The notes: a model not told the origin generated them from the letters alone. A stretch of DNA of 64,000 nucleotides from Synechococcus sp. KORDI-100 (GCF_000737535.1 NZ_CP006269.1:2170001-2234000), one strand, 5' to 3'. Shown: positions 1-8,596, numbered from the stretch's first letter. Numbers and translations are program-made.

Positions 1-8
1 CCTGAGGC

Positions 9-278
9 TCAACGCCGCCGTGGCCCCCCCGGGCGGTTGCCACCGGGACGGCCACCGGGGGAGCCGGCATTGCGCTCCCGGTAGGTGATGCGTCCGCGGG
101 TGAGGTCGTAGGGGCTGATTTCCACCAGCACCTTGTCTCCAGCCAGCAATTTGATCCGAAACTTGGTGAGCTTTCCAGCCGCCCGGCAAAGGCACTGATG
201 ACCAGCTGGCTGCTCGAGGGTGACGAGATAGAACCCGTTGCCTTGTTCCTTCTCGATCACGCCCGACGTTTCGATCAT
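9..278 (-). CDS. infA: Translation initiation factor IF-1 paralogue
   Basis: An 89-residue S1/OB-fold protein. Residues 1-69 follow the IF-1 pattern, including KLTKFRIKLLAGDKV and the family ending SPYDLTRGRITYRERN. IF-1 sits in the 30S A site during initiation. Residues 70-89 are an added tail rich in Gly, Pro and Arg (GGRPGGNRPGGPRRR) that usual IF-1 (about 72 residues) lacks. The body also differs from the IF-1 normally encoded with ribosomal proteins, so this may be a second, specialised copy; that is inference because the other copy is outside the window. It is transcribed alone, away from the next gene. Confidence 0.85.
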   Translation of the reverse strand: MIETSGVIEKEQGNGFYLVTLEQPAGHQCLCRAAGKLTKFRIKLLAGDKVLVEISPYDLTRGRITYRERNAGSPGGRPGGNRPGGPRRR

Positions 279-387
279 GAGGTGGCTTGCCTGGAGGAAT
301 AACGCTGAAACAGTCTAGAAGCCGGCCAACAGACCGCTCTCCACAGGAGCTGGAAGCCATTAGGCTCCCGGCTTCAACAGCTCAACG

Positions 388-480
388 ATGATTCTCCCTC
401 CGTTGTCAATGAACATCGGCTTGCTGCTGATCTCGATTGGCGTCGTCAATCTCTGGAGAGCTCGGCGGGGGGACGCCTAA
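388..480 (+). CDS. Possible 30-residue single-span membrane peptide
   Basis: An ATG-started small frame in the gap between infA and the calcium-repeat gene. It encodes a hydrophobic stretch (NIGLLLISIGVVNLW) followed by a positively charged end (RARRGDA), the pattern of a small single-helix membrane protein. It does not match any small photosystem or cytochrome b6f subunit I know, and I see no strong ribosome binding site. It could be a chance frame. Confidence 0.25.
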   Translation: MILPPLSMNIGLLLISIGVVNLWRARRGDA

Positions 481-493
481 CCCCCCAGCAGCA

Positions 494-2326
494 TCAGGCC
501 AGGGGGTCCGCGAACGGGTTGGCATCAACCGGATCAATTAAACGGGAATCAGGTCCTCCGTCACCTCCATCTGCAGAACCAATCCGTCCGTCATTGTTGA
601 TATCGAAATTCGCTTTTGATTCAGTTTTATCCATGTTCTTGACCTTACGAGGCTTTCCAAAAGGCCTTGATCTCCCACCGCCTTTGGAGCGGAATCCTTG
701 CTCTTTATAGATACCGCCGTGGTACTCGACCAATGCAAATCCGTTTTTGATCGAGTACACACCGACGACTTTGTCGCCAGGATAGGGATTTCCCCTCCTA
801 TCAGTAATAATTGTCTCTTCAAATGGCGTCTCCCCAGGCTCAAGGTCGGACTCCGCGAAAATAAGCTCACCATTATTCAGCTGGTAGAGCCCTTCTTCAT
901 ACTCATCATTTCTCGGAACAATCACCCGAGAGATTTCAGGATCATTTCCTGAGTAGGGCTTACCAATAATTCCATCACCAGTGAAATCGCGATCCTCATG
1001 ATTTTCAATGTCATAAATACGTCTGGTCACATCACGTTCCTTACCTTTGGCTTTCGGAGAACGCCCACCCCAGCTGAATTGCTGCATGGCAAAGCTCTCT
1101 CCATTCTTCAGAATGACGGCTAAACCTCTGCGCATCCCCAGGACGCCAACAGCTCGACCTGCGTCATAGGGGCTCCCATCAGCATTCAACAGGGGGTCAT
1201 TATCAAATGGAAGATCACCCGGCTCTAAACCAGGCTCGCCCAAGATCGAATCACCGTTGGTTGTCTTGTAGATGGCGCGATCGAAACCATCTCGGCTTGC
1301 CGGAACAATGACCTCTTGAACTTCAGCATCCTCACTTTCACCAGCGATACGACCGTCACCGTTGGCATCAATATTTTCTCGTTCTTCAATTAGCTCGACC
1401 TGTTTTGCTGGAAGCTGGCGCAGTTTCCCAGCAATCTGCGGGCCACGATTCCCCCACTTGAAGGGCAATTTTTTAACATTACCAGCCTTATTGTAAATCA
1501 GGCTGAAACCATTCCTCGTACCCAGGATGCCAACCAGGCCAGACACATCAATCGGAGATCCATCTTTGTTCGCGAGTATCTCTCCCTCCAGAGTGATATC
1601 GCCAACGCCAAGACCCTGCTCGGCCATTTTAACCGTTCCATCGGTCATCTCATAAATCGACCGATCAAAACCTGCGTCCGAATTGTCATAAGCGACTTTG
1701 GAGATTTCCACTTCCGCCTCGTCTTCCTGCGGACGGCCGATCACGCCATCACCGGTCATATCCTCATCTTCCCTCTCTTCTATGTCATAAATCTGGTTCC
1801 CTAGATCGGACTTCGACGCCTTCGCTACAGGGCCCTGATTGCCCCAGGCGTATTGCTGTTTCTTGTAGGAATCGCCCTGCTTAATGATGAAGGCGCCGCC
1901 ATTGCGCGTATGGGTATGGCCAACAACACCACTGGGAGCGTCGTAATACCCCCCACCCTGAAGTCTGATTTCTTCGTAATCAAACGGCGTCTGCCCTACC
2001 AACAACCCCTTGCTGGCAAAGGCTGAACGGCCGTTACTCAACTTGTACAGCCCACGATCCCAGTGCTTGCCGCCTGGCCAAACAACCTTGGCAATCGTGA
2101 CATCGTCAAAAATTGGATCTTCCCAGACCGGCTCTTGGGGCCCCATGTCCTGAGGGGGCTCCGGATCACGAGGGGGCTCCGGCGGCGGCGGTGGTGGGCT
2201 GTAGCCACCATCCGGCGGCGGCGGCGGTGGTGAGCCACCATCCGGTGGTGGTGGTGGTGGTGGCTCGTTGAAGGAGACGTCGAATCCGTAGATGAGCTCT
2301 GCCAAGGGATGTGCCTCCTTCAACAA
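494..2326 (-). CDS. Four-repeat calcium-loop protein with proline-rich N-terminus
   Basis: A 610-residue protein that I cannot name. Residues 21-66 are strongly proline-rich (runs of P broken by DGG). Then come four repeats of about 125 residues, roughly 78-199, 206-329, 336-455 and 464-585. Each repeat has a Gly/Tyr beta-rich part (ERGLYKL-like, WGNxGP-like) and closes with an EF-hand or dockerin-like loop: DMTGDGVIG, DANGDGRIA, DFTGDGIIG, DINNDGRIG. These loops are typical Ca2+ ligands. There is no classical signal peptide. The C-terminus (DPVDANPFADPLA) is acidic and small-residue rich, which would allow type I export, but no exporter is nearby. A cell-surface or extracellular role is inferred. 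It is divergent from the pseudouridine synthase gene. Confidence 0.7.
   Translation of the reverse strand: MLKEAHPLAELIYGFDVSFNEPPPPPPPDGGSPPPPPPDGGYSPPPPPPEPPRDPEPPQDMGPQEPVWEDPIFDDVTIAKVVWPGGKHWDRGLYKLSNGRSAFASKGLLVGQTPFDYEEIRLQGGGYYDAPSGVVGHTHTRNGGAFIIKQGDSYKKQQYAWGNQGPVAKASKSDLGNQIYDIEEREDEDMTGDGVIGRPQEDEAEVEISKVAYDNSDAGFDRSIYEMTDGTVKMAEQGLGVGDITLEGEILANKDGSPIDVSGLVGILGTRNGFSLIYNKAGNVKKLPFKWGNRGPQIAGKLRQLPAKQVELIEERENIDANGDGRIAGESEDAEVQEVIVPASRDGFDRAIYKTTNGDSILGEPGLEPGDLPFDNDPLLNADGSPYDAGRAVGVLGMRRGLAVILKNGESFAMQQFSWGGRSPKAKGKERDVTRRIYDIENHEDRDFTGDGIIGKPYSGNDPEISRVIVPRNDEYEEGLYQLNNGELIFAESDLEPGETPFEETIITDRRGNPYPGDKVVGVYSIKNGFALVEYHGGIYKEQGFRSKGGGRSRPFGKPRKVKNMDKTESKANFDINNDGRIGSADGGDGGPDSRLIDPVDANPFADPLA
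2170..2270. repeat. GGN-triplet repeat encoding poly-proline blocks
   Basis: Within the start of the preceding gene, two near-identical blocks of about 40 bases each carry runs of ggcggcggcggtggtgg or ggtggtggtggtggtgg joined by gagccaccatcc-type spacers. They encode the alternating PPPPPP and DGG segments. Such triplet runs are prone to slippage, so the length of the proline segment may vary between strains. Confidence 0.7.
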
Positions 2327-2353
2327 CCAATGCCACCCAGCAACCTAGCCACA

Positions 2354-3085
2354 ATGTTGGCGACGAACATCAAGACGCCGTCTTCATCGGCAGTGACACA
2401 CCAACAAAATCAACACGATGTTCTGCTGCTGTACAAGCCCTATGGATGCCTGAGTCAGTTCACACAAGAATCTGGCAGTCGCTGGAGCTGCCTGGCCGAT
2501 CTGATCAAGCTGCCAGGGGTTTATCCCGCAGGCCGGCTGGATGCCGACAGCGAAGGCCTGCTCCTGCTCACCAGCAAAGGGAAGCTGCAGCAACGACTCA
2601 CCGATCCACGCTTTGGCCATTGGCGCAGCTACTGGGTGCAGGTGGAGGGCACCCCCAATCAGCACCAGCTGCAGCAACTCCGCGACGGGATTTCAATCCA
2701 GGGCCGGCAAACCCTTCCTGCTCATGTGCGATGGCTTGAAGGGGATGCCATCCCTGCCCTGCCCGAACGTGATCCTCCGATCCGCTTCCGCAAAACCATC
2801 CCAACCCACTGGCTGGAGATCTCCCTGCGAGAAGGCCGCAACCGTCAGGTCCGTCGGATGACCGCCGCCGTGGGGCTACCGACCCTGCGACTGATGCGCT
2901 GCCGGATCGATTTGATGGATGGCGATCCGCCCTTGAGCCTGGATGGCCTCAAACCCGGAGAGTGGCGGCCGGTGAACCCAAGCGAACACAAGCGGCTGAT
3001 GCAGCTGCTGAACCACCAGGGAATCAGCAGCAACCGGAGGCGCAGCCGGGGAGCTGGCCGACCAGGGTCGCGGCATAGAACTTGA
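2354..3085 (+). CDS. rRNA pseudouridine synthase, RsuA/RluE family
   Basis: Isomerises a uridine in rRNA to pseudouridine. The catalytic motif is GRLDADSEGLLLLT, whose first Asp is the nucleophile. LLLYKPYG precedes it and REGRNRQVRRMTAAVGLPT follows, as in the single-domain RluE branch without an S4 domain. The ATG at 2354 was chosen because upstream starts at 2309 or 2330 crowd or overlap the divergent gene that begins at 2326. The basic tail (SSNRRRSRGAGRPGSRHRT) overlaps the 3' end of the convergent methyltransferase gene by 62 bases. The target base cannot be read from the sequence; E. coli RluE acts on 23S rRNA. Confidence 0.85.
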   Translation: MLATNIKTPSSSAVTHQQNQHDVLLLYKPYGCLSQFTQESGSRWSCLADLIKLPGVYPAGRLDADSEGLLLLTSKGKLQQRLTDPRFGHWRSYWVQVEGTPNQHQLQQLRDGISIQGRQTLPAHVRWLEGDAIPALPERDPPIRFRKTIPTHWLEISLREGRNRQVRRMTAAVGLPTLRLMRCRIDLMDGDPPLSLDGLKPGEWRPVNPSEHKRLMQLLNHQGISSNRRRSRGAGRPGSRHRT

Positions 3086-3806
3086 TTCCCTCAAGCTCCC
3101 GCCATGGCTCAACACTGCGATCGACGTAACGCACCTGCTCGAATCCGAGCTGTTCGAACGCCTTCAGGAATTCATCCTCCTGCCAGGCACCGCTGATGCA
3201 GCCGCTCCAGAGTTCGGGATCTTGCTGCAGATGCACGGGAACCGGCTGATCACAGATGATGTCGCTGATGGCAATGCGCCCGGCCGGTGCCAGCACCCGG
3301 CGAATGTTGCTCAGCAGGCGATCCCGGGCGGCAGGATTCACCAAATTGAGCACGCAGTTGCTGAGCACCACATCAATGCTGGCTTCATCAACGAGGGGAC
3401 GACCCGAGGGATCAGGCGCATCCAAGGCCTCGATCGCTCCGTCGATGAATTGCACGTTGGTGTAGCCGATGGCTGCCGCCACATCAGCAACGGCAGAACG
3501 GGACAACTGCAGCATCTCGGCGTTGCGATCGACGCCGATCACCGCTCCTTCGGCCCCCACAACCTGGGCGCAGATGAAGGCGTTCTTGCCGCTGCCGCTG
3601 CCCAGGTCCAGCACACGATCACCACAGCGCACCCAGCGGGTGGGATCCCCGCAGCCGTAATCCCTTTCCACGACAGCACTTGGAATGGCCTCCAACCAGC
3701 GGGGATCGAAGCCAACAGGTGTGCAGAGACAAGGCTCGCGCTCCTGAGCGGCAGCTCCGTAGCGCTGTTCAACAGCCTCGGTTTGATCGATCCTGCTGCT
3801 GGTCAA
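3024..3806 (-). CDS. SAM methyltransferase, ArsM-like
   Basis: About 260 residues. Class I motif VLDLGSGSGKNAF binds SAM, followed by VIGVDRNAEML, VLSNCVLNL and the post-I region GRIAISDI. The phrase ERDYGCGDPTRWV just before motif I, together with CLCTPVGF, GCISGAW and a C-terminal CASGCC cluster, resembles cyanobacterial arsenite methyltransferase-like proteins. Arsenic methylation is plausible but not proven. The frame stays open upstream, but the credible start is the TTG at 3806, which overlaps the TGA of the upstream small gene (TTGA) and sits 7 bases after a perfect AGGAGG. The two genes are therefore probably translationally coupled. The 3' end overlaps the convergent pseudouridine synthase gene. 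Confidence 0.75.
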   Translation of the reverse strand: MTSSRIDQTEAVEQRYGAAAQEREPCLCTPVGFDPRWLEAIPSAVVERDYGCGDPTRWVRCGDRVLDLGSGSGKNAFICAQVVGAEGAVIGVDRNAEMLQLSRSAVADVAAAIGYTNVQFIDGAIEALDAPDPSGRPLVDEASIDVVLSNCVLNLVNPAARDRLLSNIRRVLAPAGRIAISDIICDQPVPVHLQQDPELWSGCISGAWQEDEFLKAFEQLGFEQVRYVDRSVEPWRELEGIKFYAATLVGQLPGCASGCC

Positions 3807-4018
3807 CCGATCACCTCCTGCAGTTCCCGAACCACATTCCACTGGCCGTACCAGTAATTCGCTTCGGCGCGACGGGTTGTGTCTTCCACGCCATCGATGG
3901 CATCCGGCCCGAGGCTTCTCCATAACTCATGCCCGCAGGCACGGTTCAGGCCTTGTTCCGCTTCATCGGAAAGCAGCAGCAGGCGACGCTGAAGATTCTT
4001 GACCTGAGCGACAGACAT
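3803..4018 (-). CDS. Small conserved-looking protein upstream of methyltransferase
   Basis: A 71-residue soluble protein (begins MSVAQVKNLQRRLLLLSDE, contains EANYWYGQWNVVRELQEVIG) that I do not recognise. The composition suggests a helical fold with a leucine-rich first helix. Support for a real gene: ATG start, ordinary codon use, and an end that carries a very strong ribosome binding site and overlaps the start of the methyltransferase by the TTGA arrangement. It probably works with that enzyme; the function is unknown. Confidence 0.6.
   Translation of the reverse strand: MSVAQVKNLQRRLLLLSDEAEQGLNRACGHELWRSLGPDAIDGVEDTTRRAEANYWYGQWNVVRELQEVIG
3807..3820 (-). promoter_or_regulatory. Strong Shine-Dalgarno fixing a TTG start
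   Basis: On the minus strand the sequence reads CAGGAGGTGATCGG directly before TTG. It is nearly the full complement of the 16S rRNA 3' end. It lies within the last codons of the upstream 71-residue gene and decides the methyltransferase start. Confidence 0.8.
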
Positions 4019-4067
4019 GGAATCAGAACAATCGAATTAATAGTACAAATAAACCAATCGTTGTCGA

Positions 4068-5030
4068 TCAGAAGGGCAGTTTTTTCTTGGCGTCTTTGTC
4101 CAGATCCGCCTCCATTTCGCGCAATCGCTTGAGAATCGTGTCGTAGTACTCGCGGATGTAGCTCTCCATATTGGTGGTCTCAGCTGGATCGAGATTAAAG
4201 GCCGCATAGCTGGACTCCATCGGAGCGTCGAGAGCCTGTCCGCCTCCGGTCACCTCCGCGAACGCGAGGCGTTCCGCCACGTTCACCGCAGGTTCAAAGA
4301 ACGACGCAACACCCTGCATCAAACGGATCAGCACAGGCTGAACCCGGAACATCCGAGCCGTTTTGCCGCTGCAGCGTTCGCACAGCTGCACCAGTTCACC
4401 GGTGTTCCAGGCCCGGGGACCCACCACGGGGAAGCTGCCCTTCACGGTTTCCGTTCGCTGCAGCGCGGCCACCGCAAAACGGGCCACATCCTGGGTGTTC
4501 ATGTAGGCAATCGCTGTGGGACTGCCGCTCACCCAGACTGTCTGGCCCTCCAGCACAGGAATGGCGAACTGACCGATCACACCCTGCATGAAGGCAGCAC
4601 CCTGGAGGATCGTGTAGTCCAGATCTGAGGACTCAAGCAGATTTTCAGTGCAGGCCTTGATATCCATCAACGGCACGTCGCGATGGCGGTGGGCACCCAG
4701 GAGGGACAGGAACACAAAGCGCTTCACCTCGGCGCGCTCGCAGGCCTGCAGCAGGTTCACCTTGCCGTCCCAGTCGGTGACGTAAACGCTCTGCGGGTCA
4801 CTGGGACGACTTGTCGCAGCATCAATGACCGCGTCCACCCCATCAAGGGCGTAGTCAAGGCTGGCAGGTTCCAGAAGATCACCACGGGTGAGTTCACATC
4901 CCCATTCCTGCAGGAACGAAGCCTTGCGTGGGGTTCTCACCATGCAGCGGACGCTATGACCCTCATCGATGGCCCGGCGGGCGATCTGTCGTCCAAGGGT
5001 GCCTGTGCCACCCACCACCAGAACCTGCAT
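4068..5030 (-). CDS. ycf39: Ycf39, photosystem II assembly SDR-like protein
   Basis: A 320-residue atypical short-chain dehydrogenase of the NmrA-like group. The N-terminal NAD(P) motif VVGGTGTLGRQIARRA is followed by RCMVRTPRKASFLQEWG, FVFLSLLGAHRH and AAFMQGVIGQFAIPVL. Ycf39 (plant HCF244) joins early D1 assembly and chlorophyll delivery to photosystem II reaction-centre complexes. The charged C-terminus (ILKRLREMEADLDKDAKKKLPF) is usual for cyanobacterial copies. The petM gene lies 55 bases upstream on the same strand, so the two photosynthesis genes probably share a transcript. Confidence 0.9.
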   Translation of the reverse strand: MQVLVVGGTGTLGRQIARRAIDEGHSVRCMVRTPRKASFLQEWGCELTRGDLLEPASLDYALDGVDAVIDAATSRPSDPQSVYVTDWDGKVNLLQACERAEVKRFVFLSLLGAHRHRDVPLMDIKACTENLLESSDLDYTILQGAAFMQGVIGQFAIPVLEGQTVWVSGSPTAIAYMNTQDVARFAVAALQRTETVKGSFPVVGPRAWNTGELVQLCERCSGKTARMFRVQPVLIRLMQGVASFFEPAVNVAERLAFAEVTGGGQALDAPMESSYAAFNLDPAETTNMESYIREYYDTILKRLREMEADLDKDAKKKLPF

Positions 5031-5085
5031 GGGGTCCTTGCCTTTGCAGCGGCGAGCCTAGAGGTCCCAGGGGACCATCGAGGGC

Positions 5086-5184
5086 TCAGTCGCCCTGAAG
5101 CTTCAGCAGGAGTGCACCACCGGCGAGGCCGATCGGAATCAGCACCCAGAAAACAGCTGCGATGCCGAAGATTTCCTGAGCCAT
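5086..5184 (-). CDS. petM: Cytochrome b6f complex subunit PetM
   Basis: A 32-residue protein: [15 protein letters not shown] followed by a Gly/Ala-rich end, [14 protein letters not shown]. This is the single-helix small subunit 7 of the cytochrome b6f complex, in the thylakoid membrane. Length, the AQEIF start and the LAGGxLLLKL end fit the family. It lies between trm1 (22 bases upstream) and ycf39 on the same strand. Confidence 0.9.
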   Translation of the reverse strand: MAQEIFGIAAVFWVLIPIGLAGGALLLKLQGD

Positions 5185-5206
5185 GGCTTCGCATGAATCG
5201 TTTCAA

Positions 5207-6403
5207 TCACCATTTAATCTCGTCCTGGCTGCAATGGCGGCAGAGCTGTAACAGCTCGGGAAATTTGACATCGCTGCGCAGCTGACCAGCCATCACGCTG
5301 CTGGCGTGGGCCTGGTGGCCGGCCGCCCGCAGGGCGGCAACCAGCACCTGCAGCGGTGGCGGACCCTGCAGACCAAGGCGTTTGGACAACTCCGCCGTTG
5401 ACCAAACACGAGCGGGACAACCCGGATCCGCCTGCAAGCGCCTGAGCAGTCGCTTGGTGGCAGCGGCAAAGGGGACGGTCAGCTGCATCAGGGACTCGAT
5501 GCAGATCGGATCCTGAAGCGGGCCCAGCCAGAGAGGTCCGCTCACCAGCCAGCGCCCTTGCCCTGAACCACAACAACAGCTCTGCCAACCCGTCAGCCGC
5601 AGAAGGCTCTGTTGCTGCTGATCGCCACAGGACTCACAGCGCGCCAGCAGCCCCAGGTTGTCTTCCTGGCCTGGATCCGGGCGCTGCTGCAAGCGGACGG
5701 CAGTACGAAACGTGCGGCCATCACTGATGCTGAGCAACGGCCAGATGCCTTGGCCATTCATCCAGGCCAGGCGCGCGATCAACCCCAGTTGCTGACGAAG
5801 TGCCTGTTCCCAGCTGGCCGGATGAACCCGCGCTGCACTGCCGAGGCTGCGGACGGCGCCAGCGCGCTCGTGGCCAGTCGGTGATCGACCATCCGTGCTC
5901 GCAAGGAACAGAATCCCGCCAGAACGCAGGACCTGCAGGGCAGGCTGGATCAAGGGACCCGGGCTACCAAAGGCGTCCAGATCAATCAGATCAAAGCGCT
6001 CGCCCCTCAGCTGCAGTTCCGCCAGAAGCTGATGAGCGGGTCGATCCGTGAGCTGAGGAGGTCGGCCTCGAATCCGTAGGGGCGCCATGTTGGCCTGCAG
6101 CACAGCCAACCGATCGGGATCCGCATCATTGGCATGAATCGCCGGCTGGATCTGACATCCCGCCGCCGCCTCCAAGCCCCAGCGAAGGGCTCGAATGCCG
6201 CAGCCGCTCATCAGATCGAGCCAGCGCAACTGCTGCCCATCGCGTCGATCGCGAGCCTGTTGAGCGGCCAGCAACACCGACAGATCCCTGGCAGGACGCG
6301 ACTCACGTCGAAAAAAGCCGCTGCCAAGGCTCAGCGCGGCAGCTCCTTCGCGATAGTGAACGTCCTGATCCTCCAGCGCTGTGACTGCCGCTGCACTCCA
6401 CAC
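5207..6403 (-). CDS. trm1: tRNA (guanine26-N2)-dimethyltransferase, Trm1 family
   Basis: A 398-residue enzyme that methylates N2 of guanosine in tRNA. Seen: VHYREGAAALSLGSGFFRRESRPARD split by sequence typical of the family, then RWLDLMSGCGIRALRW (SAM motif I), IHANDADPDRL, and the catalytic-region motif FDLIDLDAFGSP. The C-terminal part contains a CESC...CCCGSGQ zinc-finger-like region. Trm1 is mostly archaeal and eukaryotic but is known in some bacteria, including cyanobacteria. The GTG start at 6403 overlaps the divergent hydrolase start by 23 bases; no better start is visible because the conserved YREGA region is close to the N-terminus. Confidence 0.85.
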   Translation of the reverse strand: MWSAAAVTALEDQDVHYREGAAALSLGSGFFRRESRPARDLSVLLAAQQARDRRDGQQLRWLDLMSGCGIRALRWGLEAAAGCQIQPAIHANDADPDRLAVLQANMAPLRIRGRPPQLTDRPAHQLLAELQLRGERFDLIDLDAFGSPGPLIQPALQVLRSGGILFLASTDGRSPTGHERAGAVRSLGSAARVHPASWEQALRQQLGLIARLAWMNGQGIWPLLSISDGRTFRTAVRLQQRPDPGQEDNLGLLARCESCGDQQQQSLLRLTGWQSCCCGSGQGRWLVSGPLWLGPLQDPICIESLMQLTVPFAAATKRLLRRLQADPGCPARVWSTAELSKRLGLQGPPPLQVLVAALRAAGHQAHASSVMAGQLRSDVKFPELLQLCRHCSQDEIKW

Positions 6404-7343
6404 TGCCGACTGGGGTGAGCAGAGTCGCTGGCAATGGAACGACCTCTGTTGCCACTGGCGCGTGATCGGATCGGATCAGGGCCAGCCGCCTGTGCTGTTG
6501 CTGCATGGTTTCGGCGCCAGCAGCGCCCACTGGAGGCACCTGGCACCTCTGCTGGCGGCTTCCGGATTTCTCGTCTACGCCCTCGATCTGATCGGCTTCG
6601 GGGCCTCTGATCAACCCGGCTGGAATCCCCGTCGTCCCCTGGACAACAGACTTTGGGCGCTTCAAAGTCTTGCGTTCATCCGCCAGGTGATTCAGCGGCC
6701 CGCTGTCCTGATCGGCAACTCCCTCGGGGGCCTCACGGCCCTGACGGCGGCGGTGCTTGATCCCGCCTGGGTGAAAGCGGTGGTCGCCGCTCCTCTGCCG
6801 GATCCAGCCTTGATTCAACCGCTGCCGAGGCGCCGTCCACCTCGAAAGCGCGGGCTGCAGAGACGTTTGCTGACCTGGGTGTTGAGGCTGCTTCCTCTGG
6901 AACTGATCGTTCCGCTGATCAGCCGCACGCCCTTGCTGAAGCAGGCTCTGCAAGGGGCCTACCTGACATCAATCCAGCACGACAGGGAACTGCTGCGGCT
7001 GATCGCTCGACCGGCCCGTCGTGCCACGGCCGCGCGGGCTCTGCGCGCCATGAGCATCGGCATGTCAACGCGGCCGCGGGGGGCCACAGCACCGGCACTG
7101 CTCAGCCAGCTCGATGGACGATCACCGCTGCTGCTGCTCTGGGGACGGCAGGACCGATTTGTGCCCTTGAGCATCGGCACGACAACGGCCGCGCGGTTCC
7201 CCTGGTTGAGCCTTGAAGTTCTCGAAAACTGCGGCCACTGCCCCCATGACGAGAGGCCGGAAGAGCTTCTCGGCATCCTGCTTCCCTGGCTGGACCGTAC
7301 GTTGGGTATTAGCAGTGCGGTGGGGCCAGGTCAGCGCGAATGA
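6381..7343 (+). CDS. Alpha/beta hydrolase
   Basis: A 320-residue soluble alpha/beta hydrolase. Seen: [14 protein letters not shown] (oxyanion region), [14 protein letters not shown], nucleophile elbow GNSLGG with Ser as nucleophile, [12 protein letters not shown] (acid region) and [12 protein letters not shown] with the catalytic His. The middle carries an Arg-rich insert ([22 protein letters not shown]) that could form a cap or membrane-binding helix. The substrate is unknown; this type is common in cyanobacteria. The start is GTG. It overlaps ilvN by ATGA, suggesting coupled translation. Confidence 0.8.
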   Translation: MTAAALHTADWGEQSRWQWNDLCCHWRVIGSDQGQPPVLLLHGFGASSAHWRHLAPLLAASGFLVYALDLIGFGASDQPGWNPRRPLDNRLWALQSLAFIRQVIQRPAVLIGNSLGGLTALTAAVLDPAWVKAVVAAPLPDPALIQPLPRRRPPRKRGLQRRLLTWVLRLLPLELIVPLISRTPLLKQALQGAYLTSIQHDRELLRLIARPARRATAARALRAMSIGMSTRPRGATAPALLSQLDGRSPLLLLWGRQDRFVPLSIGTTTAARFPWLSLEVLENCGHCPHDERPEELLGILLPWLDRTLGISSAVGPGQRE

Positions 7344-7870
7344 AGCACACCCTCTCGGTGCTGGTTGAAGATGAATCCGGAGCCCTCAGCCGGATTGCCG
7401 GACTGTTCGCCCGTCGCGGCTTCAACATCGACAGCCTTGCGGTCGGTCCGGCGGAAAGTGATGGCCAGTCGCGTCTCACGATGGTGGTGGAGGGGGATGA
7501 CCAGACCCTGCAGCAGATGACCAAACAGCTGGACAAGCTGGTGAATGTGCTGCAGGTGCTGGATCTCACCCAGCGGCCTGCCGTGGAACGGGAGCTGATG
7601 TTGCTGAAGGTTTCTGCACCAGCGCAGACCCGCAGCGCAATCTTCGATCTGGTTCAGGTGTTTCGGGCCAAGGTGGTGGATGTGGCCGATGAAGCCCTCA
7701 CCCTGGAAGTGGTGGGAGATCCCGGCAAATTGGTGGCACTCGAACGCCTGTTGGCGCCCTACGGCATTCTCGAAATTGCCCGCACCGGCAAAGTGGCCCT
7801 AGAGCGTGCCTCCGGCGTCAACACCGAACTGTTGAAAGCCATCCCCAGCGGCAGCCGGGTTCCGGCCTGA
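7340..7870 (+). CDS. ilvN: Acetolactate synthase small (regulatory) subunit
   Basis: A 176-residue regulatory subunit of acetohydroxyacid synthase, the first step of branched-chain amino acid synthesis; it carries valine feedback. The N-terminal ACT domain reads [20 protein letters not shown], then [12 protein letters not shown] and [11 protein letters not shown]. The C-terminal domain contains [11 protein letters not shown] and [24 protein letters not shown]. Length is typical of long bacterial IlvN/IlvH. The catalytic subunit is not in the window. Confidence 0.95.
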   Translation: MKHTLSVLVEDESGALSRIAGLFARRGFNIDSLAVGPAESDGQSRLTMVVEGDDQTLQQMTKQLDKLVNVLQVLDLTQRPAVERELMLLKVSAPAQTRSAIFDLVQVFRAKVVDVADEALTLEVVGDPGKLVALERLLAPYGILEIARTGKVALERASGVNTELLKAIPSGSRVPA

Positions 7871-7882
7871 CGCCAGCCAGGC

Positions 7883-8596
7883 TCACAGAGGGGCAGCGAA
7901 CTTCTGAACCCAGTAAGGGCTCCCGCTTTCGTCGTCAATAGCAAAACCGATGCCGATCTCTGACACGTTGTCGCTCAGAAGATTGTCGCGATGGCCAGGA
8001 CTCCGCATCCAGGCCTTCACCACCTGTTTGGCTGTGGGTTGACCAGTGGCCACATTTTCCCTATAAGCACGCCAGGAATAGCCGGCTTCATCGATTCGAT
8101 CACCGGGATCTCGGCCATCTGCGCTGTCATGGCCCAGATAACGGCCCACAGCATCCATTTCATCAGCGTGGCCCTGGGCCGCCTGATGCAGAAGGGTGTC
8201 CCCAGCCAGCCGATCCAGCCCATGCTTGCGCCTCCGCTTGTTCGTGAAGCGGATCACCTCATCCCTGATGTCATCGAGCGAGCCGAGGTCCAGCAATGTC
8301 AACTTGAACCGTCCCGTTCGGCCTCCCTGCATCGAGACGTTGGCCACCAGAGACTGATCGCCGATGCGGCCGGGATCGATCAGCCCTGTGCGCGCCTGGT
8401 CACTGCCGTAAGACGACGCTTCCTGAACCGCTGCACCTGAAGGGGTTGCAATCGACACCAGGGGCCAATCGCCACGAGCTTTGACCTGAAGGCTGAAGTG
8501 ATGGTCAGGCTCAATGTCGATGGGAACCAGCAACTGCTCCCCACCCGTGGAGATCGAATTCCTGAAGGAGCCTCTGCTCGAGAGAGTGAACGCCAT
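7883..8596 (-). CDS. CAP/SCP-domain protein
   Basis: A 237-residue protein. Residues about 112-237 form a CAP (cysteine-rich secretory protein, PR-1-like) domain: IRFTNKRRRKHGLDRL, HADEMDAVGRYLGHDSADG, RENVATGQ, KAWMRSPGHRDNLLS and EIGIGFAIDD. The His and Glu residues of the usual metal cavity are present. The N-terminal 100 residues are a beta-rich segment without a recognised name and without a classical signal peptide. Bacterial CAP proteins are mostly extracellular; how this one would be exported is unclear. It is convergent with ilvN, with only 12 bases between them. Confidence 0.8.
   Translation of the reverse strand: MAFTLSSRGSFRNSISTGGEQLLVPIDIEPDHHFSLQVKARGDWPLVSIATPSGAAVQEASSYGSDQARTGLIDPGRIGDQSLVANVSMQGGRTGRFKLTLLDLGSLDDIRDEVIRFTNKRRRKHGLDRLAGDTLLHQAAQGHADEMDAVGRYLGHDSADGRDPGDRIDEAGYSWRAYRENVATGQPTAKQVVKAWMRSPGHRDNLLSDNVSEIGIGFAIDDESGSPYWVQKFAAPL

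Noticed and set aside
3807-3923. The upstream extension of the ArsM-like frame
   Set aside because: The residues are antisense-like in composition and overlap the 71-residue gene; the TTG at 3806 has a far better ribosome binding site.
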